From: Streptomyces sp. NBC_00663
Lineage (GTDB): Bacteria > Actinomycetota > Actinomycetes > Streptomycetales > Streptomycetaceae
NCBI RefSeq assembly: GCF_036226885.1
Contig: NZ_CP109027.1
Coordinates: forward strand, 5,332,001 to 5,396,000
Direction: 5' to 3'
Length of the DNA stretch: 64,000 nt
Shown here: positions 9,347 through 16,118 of the stretch, piece by piece
Layout of the letters: every line of letters starts with the position of its first letter
How positions within the stretch are numbered: position 1 is the first letter of the stretch
Translations under genes and position numbers: made by a program
Notes under the pieces: model-generated
What the model saw: only the letters and a program-made list of their open reading frames with translations
Databases searched by the model: none
Told to the model about the DNA's origin: nothing

Positions 9347-9742
9347 ATGGATCCCTCCGGCCTCCCCGTAAGCCCCTTGGAGCAGGCGTTGCACGCGGCA
9401 CGCGCCCTCGTGCTCGCCGATCTGGTCGCGGGAGAGGTCGCCGACGCGGACGTCGTCTCGCTCGTCGAGGAGTCCGTGGTGCAGCGGCGCTGGTGGGTGG
9501 AGCAGTGGCCGGCCGGCGCGGAGTTCGTGGCCGGGCTGGTCGCGCAGGACGTACAGGACGCGCTTCTGGAGCGGTACGGCCGCTGGCCGCTGTGCCCGGT
9601 GTGCGAGGCCGGTGATCCGCACGCCCTGGAGGTCGAGCCGGAGCTGGGGCCCGATCCGCACTGGGTGTGCCACAAGGCGGGGGTGAAGGTGGCCTCGGTG
9701 GGCTCACTGGGCCCGGCGACCGGCGGGACCCCCTCCGCGTGA
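9347..9742 (+). CDS. Conserved hypothetical protein with CPVC and WVCH motifs
   Basis: Protein of 131 residues, not recognised. The body is helical (LHAARALVLADLVAGEVADADVV), followed by paired aromatic residues (RRWWVEQW) and then CPVC near residue 85 and HWVCHK near 107, which could make a zinc site. The ATG at 9347 is the first sensible start; it has no clear ribosome site and lies 55 bases from the murR start, so transcription may begin at or near the ATG. Its stop overlaps the start of the next gene (GTGA), so the two are probably translated together. Confidence 0.7.
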   Translation: MDPSGLPVSPLEQALHAARALVLADLVAGEVADADVVSLVEESVVQRRWWVEQWPAGAEFVAGLVAQDVQDALLERYGRWPLCPVCEAGDPHALEVEPELGPDPHWVCHKAGVKVASVGSLGPATGGTPSA

Positions 9743-10008
9743 CCGTCTACATAGACCCGCCCGCCTGGCCGGGGCACGGCCGGATGTGGTCCCACCTGGT
9801 GAGCGACGTGTCGTACGACGAACTCCACGCGTTCGCCGACGGCCTGGGCGTCCCGCGCCGGGCCTTCGAACGCGACCACTACGACATCCCCTCGCACCGC
9901 TACGCGGACGTGGTCGCGGCCGGAGCGGTGGAGGTCAGCAGCCGCGAGGTGGTGCGGCTGCTGACGGAGTCGGGGCTGCGGAGGCCGAAGGGCCGCCGGA
10001 TCGGCTAG
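9739..10008 (+). CDS. DUF4031 domain protein
   Basis: A compact 89-residue protein beginning VTVYIDPPAWPGHGRMWSHL, the diagnostic start of DUF4031, with LHAFADGLGVPRRAFERDHYD following and DIPSHRYADVVAAGAVEVSS in the middle. The conserved His and Asp residues suggest a metal-dependent or nucleotide-related fold, but no activity is known to me. The GTG start overlaps the preceding stop by four bases, so translation is coupled. The stop codon shares the palindrome CTAG with the stop of the convergent gene. Confidence 0.85.
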   Translation: MTVYIDPPAWPGHGRMWSHLVSDVSYDELHAFADGLGVPRRAFERDHYDIPSHRYADVVAAGAVEVSSREVVRLLTESGLRRPKGRRIG

Positions 10009-11147
10009 GACAGGCCCTGGTCCCGCCTGCGCAGGTACAGCCGAAGCTCGGCGTCCTGCTCGTCCCGCTCGTGCGGCGCGTGCTGGTCGTGCGTGTGCAC
10101 CTCCCGCTGCTCCTCGACGGTCGCCCGGACGTACCCGGCGCGGGTGACCACGGCCTGCGAGGCGAGGTTCGTCTCCTCGATCGTCGCCATGAGCAGCCGT
10201 ACGCCGTCCCGGGCCAGCGCCCACTCGCTCAGCGCGCGCAGCGCCTCCGTGGCGTAGCCCTGGCCGCGGGCCGACTCCGCGAGGTCGTAGCCGACCTCCG
10301 CGCGGCCGTCCTCGTCCGGGACGCCATGGAATCCCATGCCGCCGACGGCCCGGCCGTCCTCCCGTCGTACGAGGACGAAGACGCCCCACTCCGGGCGGTG
10401 CACGCCCGCCTCGTACGCCTTGACCAGCATCCCGGCGGCTTCGCGGGTGCCGTCGTAGGGGCCGTCGGCGACCCACTCGTAGCCGCCGTCGCCGCCCAGG
10501 CGCAGGTCGGCGGCGGCCGCGGGGGTCAGGCCCTCCAGGGTGAGCCGGTCGGTGGGGAGGACGAGGTTGTTGTACCAGTCCCACTCGGTGACCGGGGTAC
10601 GGCCGGACAGCTCGCCGCGGCCGGTGGCCCACAGCAGGGTGGGCCAGTGCTCGGGTCCTGGCTGGATGTGCGGGAACATGCGGGTGAGCACGAACTCGGC
10701 GAGCTCGGCCGGGGGTTCGTAGACCAGGCCGAGGCCTTCGGCGATGTCGTGGGTGTGCAGCAGCACCTCCCCGACGGCGAGCGCGGCGAAGCCCTCGGGG
10801 TTCGCGGAGTAGTAGGGCCGCGGATGGTAGGCGCGGGTCCTGGGCGGCGTCACCCGGACCGTCGCGGCGAGCAACACGCCGCCGCCCTCGATGAGTTGAA
10901 GAACGCGCGCGTTGTCCGTGCGGTCGTCGACCACGATGTCGAAGGGCCGGTAGGTGTCCTGCACCCGCCCGGCCAGCCGCCCCGCGTACACGATCAGATC
11001 CTGCGCGATGTGCTGGGCGGTCTCCCGGCAGCTCCACTCGCACCGCCCGGCCCGCACCCCGTCCCAGTCCCGCTCGACCGCGCCCCGCAGCACCGCCACG
11101 GCCCCCGCGACGGCCTCTTCCACCCGTTCCGCACCCCTGTTTCCCAT
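10005..11147 (-). CDS. Fusion of MDMPI/DinB-like domain and GNAT acetyltransferase
   Basis: A 380-residue two-domain protein. Residues ~1-215 match the maleylpyruvate-isomerase/DinB-like four-helix fold: CEWSCRETAQHIAQDL (metal-ligand His) near 37 and GEVLLHTHDIAEGLG (second His pair) near 126. Residues ~220-370 are a GNAT domain with the acetyl-CoA pyrophosphate loop ESARGQGYATEALRAL near 290 and the ATIEETNLASQAVVTRAGY stretch near 318. The first half is usually mycothiol- or metal-linked, the second transfers acetyl groups, so the fusion may modify a thiol- or amine-containing small molecule. That is inference. It is monocistronic on the minus strand. Confidence 0.85.
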   Translation of the reverse strand: MGNRGAERVEEAVAGAVAVLRGAVERDWDGVRAGRCEWSCRETAQHIAQDLIVYAGRLAGRVQDTYRPFDIVVDDRTDNARVLQLIEGGGVLLAATVRVTPPRTRAYHPRPYYSANPEGFAALAVGEVLLHTHDIAEGLGLVYEPPAELAEFVLTRMFPHIQPGPEHWPTLLWATGRGELSGRTPVTEWDWYNNLVLPTDRLTLEGLTPAAAADLRLGGDGGYEWVADGPYDGTREAAGMLVKAYEAGVHRPEWGVFVLVRREDGRAVGGMGFHGVPDEDGRAEVGYDLAESARGQGYATEALRALSEWALARDGVRLLMATIEETNLASQAVVTRAGYVRATVEEQREVHTHDQHAPHERDEQDAELRLYLRRRDQGLS

Positions 11148-11159
11148 GAGGGCAGGCTA

Positions 11160-11250
11160 GGGCCTGCCCGGCGGATGCCGCAGACGCGGGGTCACCCGCA
11201 CCATATGAAGCACCGTGGCTTTCCTGCGACCTGATCCGCCGGACAGGCCC
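11160..11250. repeat. 91-bp element with 17-bp inverted ends (MITE-like or terminator)
   Basis: GGGCCTGCCCGGCGGAT at 11160-11176 is the inverse complement, with one mismatch, of ATCCGCCGGACAGGCCC at 11234-11250. It fills the gap between the HD-domain gene and the MDMPI-GNAT gene. I have a recollection that such GGGCCTGtCCGGCGGAT ends recur in Streptomyces. It could also act as a long-loop terminator. Confidence 0.5.
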
Positions 11251-11262
11251 CGGCCGGTGCGC

Positions 11263-11901
11263 TCAGGGCGACAACATTTCCAGCTCACCGGCGAGGTTGT
11301 AGCGCGCGGTCGCCTCCCACTCGGCGGCCCCGTGAGGTGTGCGGTACAGCCGGGGCAGCTCGAGGAGCTGTCGCAGGATCGCCGAACGTCCTTCCCTGAA
11401 GGCCTCGTTGGGCACGAAGTGGTATTCCTCCCGCACGGCGGCCGTGTAGGCGGCGTAGGCGGAGGGCGGCGCGGCCAGGATCGCGAGATCGGCGTCGCAC
11501 AGCACCTGCCCGTCGCGGTCGTCGTCGGCGGGGTCGTGGGTGACGGTGAGCCGCACGAGCCGCGCGACCTCCGCGGTCCTGCCCTCCGGCACCCCGGCCT
11601 CGGCAAGGGCCCGCTCGGCGATCCGCGCCGACCGCTCCTCGTTCTCCGACCGCTCGGGCAGATACACGGCGTCATGGAACCAGGCCGCCAGCCGTACGAC
11701 GTCCGGGTCGTCCGCGTACTTCTCCAGTACGTCGACATGGTCGAGGACCGCGGTGAGGTGAGCGAGCGTGTGATACCGCCGCTGCGGCTCCTGCCAGCGG
11801 GCGAGGAGGTCATCGGCGTAGGGGGCGGGATCGGGGCCCTCGCCGCGGACCCCTGCCAGCGCGTGGGAGAAACGGACACGGAGGGCATCGAGATCGACCA
11901 T
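11263..11901 (-). CDS. HD-domain metal-dependent phosphohydrolase
   Basis: A 212-residue predicted HD-superfamily hydrolase. Metal ligands appear as RRYHTLAHL near residue 40 (first His), AAWFHDAVY near 71 (HD pair) and VRLTVTHDP near 107, with LCDADLAIL near 123. This arrangement matches the family annotated as predicted metal-dependent HD phosphohydrolases, for which nucleotides are the likely substrates. ATG at 11901 starts MVDLDALRVRF; the upstream extension is Arg/Gly-rich and was rejected. It is divergent, 38 bases between starts, from the MDMPI gene at 11940, so their promoters overlap. Confidence 0.85.
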   Translation of the reverse strand: MVDLDALRVRFSHALAGVRGEGPDPAPYADDLLARWQEPQRRYHTLAHLTAVLDHVDVLEKYADDPDVVRLAAWFHDAVYLPERSENEERSARIAERALAEAGVPEGRTAEVARLVRLTVTHDPADDDRDGQVLCDADLAILAAPPSAYAAYTAAVREEYHFVPNEAFREGRSAILRQLLELPRLYRTPHGAAEWEATARYNLAGELEMLSP

Positions 11902-11939
11902 GTACCGATTGTCGCGCGGGGCCCCTAGCGTGTGGGGGC

Positions 11940-12608
11940 ATGACGACGACTGATGACGTACGCGATCCCGAGCTGCCCGGCCTCCTCCTCGCCACCGAGC
12001 GCGACGCGCTGATCCCGCTGCTCCGGTCCCGCCCGGACGCCGATTTCGCAACTCTGACGGCCGGATGTCCCCGCTGGACGGTCCGGGACGTGGTGGCGCA
12101 CTGTTCGTCCGCGCTGACGCGGGTGGTGGAGAGCCGTTACGAGAAGGGGGTCTTCTCGCCGGAGGCGAACGACCGGGACATCGCCGAGCGCGCCGAGTGG
12201 ACCAACGCGCAGGTCGTGGACGAGCTGGAGCGCGGGATGACCGAGGCCGGGCCGGTGATCGCCAAGGCGGGTGGGGCGCTGGACCTGGCCGCGCTGGGTG
12301 AGTGGGTGCACGGCGGGGACGTACGGGACGCGCTCGGGGAACCGGGCGCGTACGCGGGCCCCGGCCTGCCGCACGCGCTCACCCTGCTGGCCCGCATCAC
12401 CCGCGAGAAGGGCTGCCTGCCGCTCCACGCCGACCTGGACGACGTCGACGAGCCGCTCACGCTGGGCGCGGTGTCGGGCGAGCGGACGCCGGCCCGCTAC
12501 ATCGGGGACGCCGCCACGCTCGTACGGCTCTGCTCGGGGCGCCCGGTGGCGGGGCGGACGTTCGAGCTGGCGGGGGCGGAGGCGGCGGAGCTGAACATCT
12601 TCTGGTGA
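11940..12608 (+). CDS. Maleylpyruvate isomerase family mycothiol-dependent enzyme
   Basis: A 222-residue DinB-like protein: CPRWTVRDVVAHCSSAL near residue 43 supplies the first metal-ligand His, and GEWVHGGDVRDALG near 120 the second His/Asp pair, which are the MDMPI N-domain signatures. The C-terminal part (ARYIGDAATLVRLCSGRPVAGRTFELAGAE) is the SCP2-like tail that follows this domain. Such proteins use mycothiol, the actinobacterial thiol, in isomerisation or detoxification. Substrate unknown. It is divergent from the HD hydrolase. Confidence 0.85.
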   Translation: MTTTDDVRDPELPGLLLATERDALIPLLRSRPDADFATLTAGCPRWTVRDVVAHCSSALTRVVESRYEKGVFSPEANDRDIAERAEWTNAQVVDELERGMTEAGPVIAKAGGALDLAALGEWVHGGDVRDALGEPGAYAGPGLPHALTLLARITREKGCLPLHADLDDVDEPLTLGAVSGERTPARYIGDAATLVRLCSGRPVAGRTFELAGAEAAELNIFW

Positions 12609-12656
12609 CCGACGGCGATCTTGTCGCAGGCGCGGCGGCTGCGGGCGTACCCTGGG

Positions 12657-12672
12657 ATTGGACTAGACCTCT
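12657..12672. promoter_or_regulatory. DasR-type (dre-like) operator in front of cutC
   Basis: ATTGGACTAGACCTCT matches the 16-base dre consensus of the GlcNAc regulator DasR (ACTGGTCTAGACCACT, as I recall it) at 13 positions. It overlaps a second palindrome ACTAGA-CC-TCTAGT (12662-12675) and ends 47 bases before the cutC ATG, a position suited to repression. Confidence 0.55.
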
Positions 12673-12719
12673 AGTGCCGTCCTGTCCTGTCTGTCGCCTA
12701 CGCCTACGAACGGGGTCCC

Positions 12720-13412
12720 ATGAGCAAGCGTGCAGTCCTCGAGGTCATCGCCCTCGACGCCGAGGACGCGATCGCGGCGCAGGCCGGAGGCGCGGACCGG
12801 CTGGAGCTGGTGACCGACATGGCGGCCGACGGTCTGACCCCGTCCGTGGCGACCTTCACCGCGATCCGGGCCGCCGTCGACATCGACCTGCGCGTGATGC
12901 TCCGCCTCACGGACGGCTTCGCGGCGGGCGATGTGGACCGGCTGGTCCGCACCGCCGGTGAGCTGCGCGCGGCCGGCGCGGACCAGTTCGTGCTCGGCTT
13001 CCTCGACGCGGAGGGCGGCGTGGATCTGGCAGCGGTGGAGCGGGTGGTGGCCGAACTGGACGGCTCCCCCTGGACCTTCCACCGCGCCCTCGATCACACC
13101 GCCGACCGGGACGCCTTGCGCAAACAGCTGGCGGACCTGCCGGGGCTGGACACCTACCTCACGGCGGGCGCCGCGACGGGTGTGGAGGACGGGCTCCCCA
13201 CGCTGCTCACCGAGGCGGCGAGGGCAGGGGAGCCGGGGTACGAGCAGCGGATCCTGGTGGGCGGCGGCCTGGAACTGACCCACGTGCCCCAACTGCTGGC
13301 GGCGCGGATCGACGCCTTCCACATCGGCGGAGCGGCAAGGCCGAAGGGCTGGAGCCACCCGGTGTCGGCAAAGGCGGTGGAGGAGTGGCGCCGCGTATTG
13401 AACGCCGGATGA
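12720..13412 (+). CDS. cutC: CutC family copper homeostasis protein
   Basis: A 230-residue TIM-barrel protein of the CutC family. Landmarks are LEVIALDAEDAIAAQAGGADRLEL at the start (the family AxxGGADRlEL motif), TPSVATFTAI near 41, VMLRLTDGF near 60 (the usual MIRPR region), GADQFVLGFLD near 85, WTFHRALDHT near 118 and ILVGGGLEL with IDAFHIGGAAR near 200. Family members were linked to copper tolerance in E. coli, though the biochemical role is unsettled. It is monocistronic, behind a DasR-like box. Confidence 0.92.
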   Translation: MSKRAVLEVIALDAEDAIAAQAGGADRLELVTDMAADGLTPSVATFTAIRAAVDIDLRVMLRLTDGFAAGDVDRLVRTAGELRAAGADQFVLGFLDAEGGVDLAAVERVVAELDGSPWTFHRALDHTADRDALRKQLADLPGLDTYLTAGAATGVEDGLPTLLTEAARAGEPGYEQRILVGGGLELTHVPQLLAARIDAFHIGGAARPKGWSHPVSAKAVEEWRRVLNAG

Positions 13413-13427
13413 GTCGATGCCGTCTTT

Positions 13428-13476
13428 GGGGCGCGGGGAACTGCGCGACAAGCCACGACTCACCCGCACCCGGCGA
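13428..13476 (+). repeat. Streptomyces intergenic repeat, copy 2
   Basis: Carries the same GGGGCGCGGGGAACTGCGCG core and downstream ACnAGCCACnAC as copy 1, in the gap between cutC and the HelD-like gene. The rest of the gap (13477-13555) shows nothing recognisable. Confidence 0.75.
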
Positions 13477-13555
13477 CGCACACCCCCGCCGCCGCCATGC
13501 CCAGATAGATGGCGCTGCTGTTGAGGGAAACCCCCCTGCTGAAATCCCTGCCTGA

Positions 13556-15598
13556 CTAGGCGAGTTGCTGTGGCAGCGGAGCCGCGTGGGTGACGATCAG
13601 GCCCGACACCGCTCGGGTGAGGGAGACGTACAGGCGGCGCAGGCCCGTCCGCTCGTCCGGCTCGCCGTCGACGACCGCCTGGGGCTCGTCGAGGACCACG
13701 TAGTCGTACTCCAGGCCCTTCGCGAGCGAGGCGGGGACGAGGGTCAGCCGGGTCTCCTCGGTCGTCTCCTCGCCGGGGGCGAGACAGCCGATGCCGGCCG
13801 CGTCGAGGGCCTCCGACAGTGCCGGGACGCGGGCGTCCGCCGCGATCAGCCCCGTCGAACCCTCGTTGCGCAGCAACTCCTCGCACGCGGCGATGACATC
13901 GGCCGTGTCGGTGGTCTCGCGCAGATCGAAGAAGCCGGGGTTCTCACGGACCGACGCGACCGGGGTGAGGCCCGGCGCGATGTGCGGGAGCAGCCGGGAG
14001 GCGTAGGTGATGACGTCCGTCGGGACGCGGAAACCGGCCGTCAGCTCCTCGATCACCCCGTCGGACTTGCCGAGGTGGGCGAGCGCCTCGTCCCAACTTC
14101 TCGTCGCCCAGGGCGTGGTGCCCTGCGCGAGGTCGCCGAGGACGGTCGCCGAGCCGGTGGTGCAGCGGCGGCCGACCGCCCGGTACTGCATGGGGGAGAG
14201 GTCCTGCGCCTCGTCCAGCACCACATGCCCGAGCGAGTGCGTGCGCTCGACCACGTCCGTCGCCTCGTCGATCAACACGGCATCGGAAGCGGACCACTTG
14301 GCGGACTTCACCGACCGCACGGGCTTCGCCCAGAGGATCGTCTTCTGCTCGTCCTCGTCGAGGATCCCGTCCGCGTGGGCGGCGAGGAAGTCCGCGTCCG
14401 TCAGCAGTCGCAGCACCAGCTTCGCCGGATCGACGGGCGGCCAGATCTCCTTCACGGCCGCCTTCACCGCCGTGTTGCGGGCCACCGCGTCCTGCACCCG
14501 GTCGTCCGGCGCCTCGCCCGCGCGCTCCATCTGCACCAGCACGGCGTGCGCGATGCGCTGCGGAAGGGCGGCACGGGCGGCGCCGTAGCGGATGTCGCGG
14601 TCGAGCAACTCGCGGACGATCTCCTCGAGTTCGTACGCCGGAACCCGCCACCGGCGCGATCCGCGCACCACCACGACCGGCTCGGTCGGCAGCACGACAT
14701 GCGAGTAGACGGCCCGCCGGACGACCTGTGCCATCCGGGCGTCGCCCTTGATGACCGCGGCGCTCGCCTCGTCCGTCCCCCGCACCTCGATGCCCTTCGC
14801 CACCAGGTCGTCGACCGTGGCCTGCTGCACGCTCAACTCGCCCAGCGCCGGCAGCACCTGCTCGATGTAGTGCAGGAAGGACCGGTTCGGCCCGATGACG
14901 AGGGTGCCGGTGCGGGCGAGCCGGTCGCGATGGGCGTACAGCAGATACGCGACCCGGTGCAGACCCACGGCGGTCTTCCCGGTCCCCGGCCCTCCCTGCA
15001 CACACACGGTCCCGCCCAGACCCGACCGCACGATCTCGTCCTGCTCGGGCTGGATGGTGGCGACGATGTCCCGCATCGGCCCGACACGCGGACGCTCGAT
15101 CTCCTGCTGGAGGAGCTTGCTGGTGGTGGCCGCCTCGGCCGGGTCGGAGAGGTGCTCGTCCTCGTACGCCGTGATGTCGCCGCGCGTGTACCCGAAGCGG
15201 CGGCGCAGGCCGACGTCCATCGGGTCCTTCTTGGACGCCCGGTAGAACGGCTGCGACACCGGCGCACGCCAGTCGATGACCATCGGGTCGCCGTCGTGGT
15301 CGTGGACGTGGCGCCGCCCGATGTAGAAGCGCTCCCCGTCGGCGCCCTCCGCCTGCTCGGCGCCTGGGGCGTGCAGATAGTCGAGGCGGCCGAAGAACAG
15401 GGGGGTGTCGCTGAGGTCGGCCAGCGCCTTGATGCGCTCGTTGATCTGGCGTTCCAGGATCTGGGCGTTGACCCAGTTCGCGGTGACGTCCTTGATGTCG
15501 AGGGACTCGGCGTCCTCCCGCATGGCGCGCAGGGCGGCGCGGGACGCGGCGAGATGGCCGCGCTCGCGGCCGAGGGGGTCGTCGGCGGGCGTGGACAA
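13556..15598 (-). CDS. HelD-like superfamily 1 ATPase (UvrD/Rep-type)
   Basis: A 680-residue SF1 ATPase. An N-terminal coiled coil (RERGHLAASRAALRAMREDAE) is followed by a domain with the diagnostic YIGRRHV and DWRAPVSQPFY segments, Walker A GGPGTGKTAVG near residue 203, VIGPNRSFLHYI, Walker B-type VLDEAQDLSP near 461 and the C-terminal VLDEPQAVVDG...RRLYVSLTRAV motif. This layout is that of actinobacterial HelD, which binds RNA polymerase and recycles or dislodges it from DNA and rifamycin. The start is a TTG at 15598 with GGAGG at 15606-15610. I see no rifamycin-associated element, so the rifampicin-linked HelR subgroup is not claimed. Confidence 0.85.
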   Translation of the reverse strand: MSTPADDPLGRERGHLAASRAALRAMREDAESLDIKDVTANWVNAQILERQINERIKALADLSDTPLFFGRLDYLHAPGAEQAEGADGERFYIGRRHVHDHDGDPMVIDWRAPVSQPFYRASKKDPMDVGLRRRFGYTRGDITAYEDEHLSDPAEAATTSKLLQQEIERPRVGPMRDIVATIQPEQDEIVRSGLGGTVCVQGGPGTGKTAVGLHRVAYLLYAHRDRLARTGTLVIGPNRSFLHYIEQVLPALGELSVQQATVDDLVAKGIEVRGTDEASAAVIKGDARMAQVVRRAVYSHVVLPTEPVVVVRGSRRWRVPAYELEEIVRELLDRDIRYGAARAALPQRIAHAVLVQMERAGEAPDDRVQDAVARNTAVKAAVKEIWPPVDPAKLVLRLLTDADFLAAHADGILDEDEQKTILWAKPVRSVKSAKWSASDAVLIDEATDVVERTHSLGHVVLDEAQDLSPMQYRAVGRRCTTGSATVLGDLAQGTTPWATRSWDEALAHLGKSDGVIEELTAGFRVPTDVITYASRLLPHIAPGLTPVASVRENPGFFDLRETTDTADVIAACEELLRNEGSTGLIAADARVPALSEALDAAGIGCLAPGEETTEETRLTLVPASLAKGLEYDYVVLDEPQAVVDGEPDERTGLRRLYVSLTRAVSGLIVTHAAPLPQQLA

Positions 15599-15641
15599 GG
15601 GGGTGCCTCCGAAGGTGCTGCGGGCTGAGGTGCTGCGACAT

Positions 15642-15666
15642 GCCGACCGGTTTCCGTCCGGTCGGC
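15642..15666 (-). other. Stem-loop in the HelD-like gene leader
   Basis: Arms GCCGACCGG and CCGGTCGGC pair perfectly (9 bp, 7-base loop) about 45 bases upstream of the TTG start. It could modulate expression of the helicase gene. The rest of the 15599-15870 gap is rich in short GGGGCCCC inverted runs without a clear promoter. Confidence 0.45.
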
Positions 15667-15870
15667 GGCACTCCGCGGGGGAGGCGGGCAAGAGCGGAGA
15701 TTGTAGGTGAGGTGAGTGAGGGGCCGCCAATGGTTTTCGCGGGCCGGGCCCCTGATCGATTTCCGCGGGGCCCCTAGGGGACGGGGCCGCGCACCCCGTA
15801 CTCAGGTATCACGGCAAGTCGGGACCTTGGGCCGATGCGCTCTTTATGCCTCGAAAGCCACCATGGAGAC

Positions 15871-16056
15871 ATGAGTGCAGCGACCATCACCCCAGCCCCC
15901 GGTCGCCCGTCAGGAGCGACCCCCCTCACCGACACCCACCCCACCCACCGCCTCGGCGACCTCCTCCGGGCGATACGCGTCTTCACCGGCGCCGCCTTCG
16001 AGGTGGTCATCCTCGGCGAGTACGGCGAGGAGGCCGGCGTCCGCCGCAAGCGCTAG
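15871..16056 (+). CDS. Small conserved actinobacterial protein, 61 aa
   Basis: A 61-residue protein with a Pro/Thr-rich N-terminal half and a helical C-terminal half HRLGDLLRAIRVFTGAAFEVVILGEYGEEAGVRRKR. ATG at 15871 follows GGAG at 15865-15868. The amphipathic RLGDLLRAIRVFTG helix and basic tail suggest a binding or membrane-peripheral peptide. Not recognised; called because of the good ribosome site, codon bias and position opposite the HelD-like gene. It is followed by a short tandem of CCTCAGCCCCCAGCCG in the gap before the XPB gene. Confidence 0.6.
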   Translation: MSAATITPAPGRPSGATPLTDTHPTHRLGDLLRAIRVFTGAAFEVVILGEYGEEAGVRRKR

Positions 16057-16118
16057 GCCCCCAGCTCCCAGCCGCCCCCAACCCTCAGCCCCCAGCCGTC
16101 CTCAGCCCCCAGCCGACC

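Noticed and set aside
8371..11043. A very long minus-strand frame that joins murR to more upstream sequence
   Set aside because: Only the last 306 codons carry real protein features; the rest is Arg/Pro/Gly-rich antisense of the MDMPI-GNAT gene and neighbours.
13556..15598. Rifampicin-linked HelR with a rifamycin-associated element
   Set aside because: The protein fits the HelD family but I could not find the element upstream, so the resistance label is not supported.
16057..16118. Tandem CCCCCAGCC repeats after the 61-residue gene
   Set aside because: Only two full units over about 60 bases; likely simple-sequence drift.
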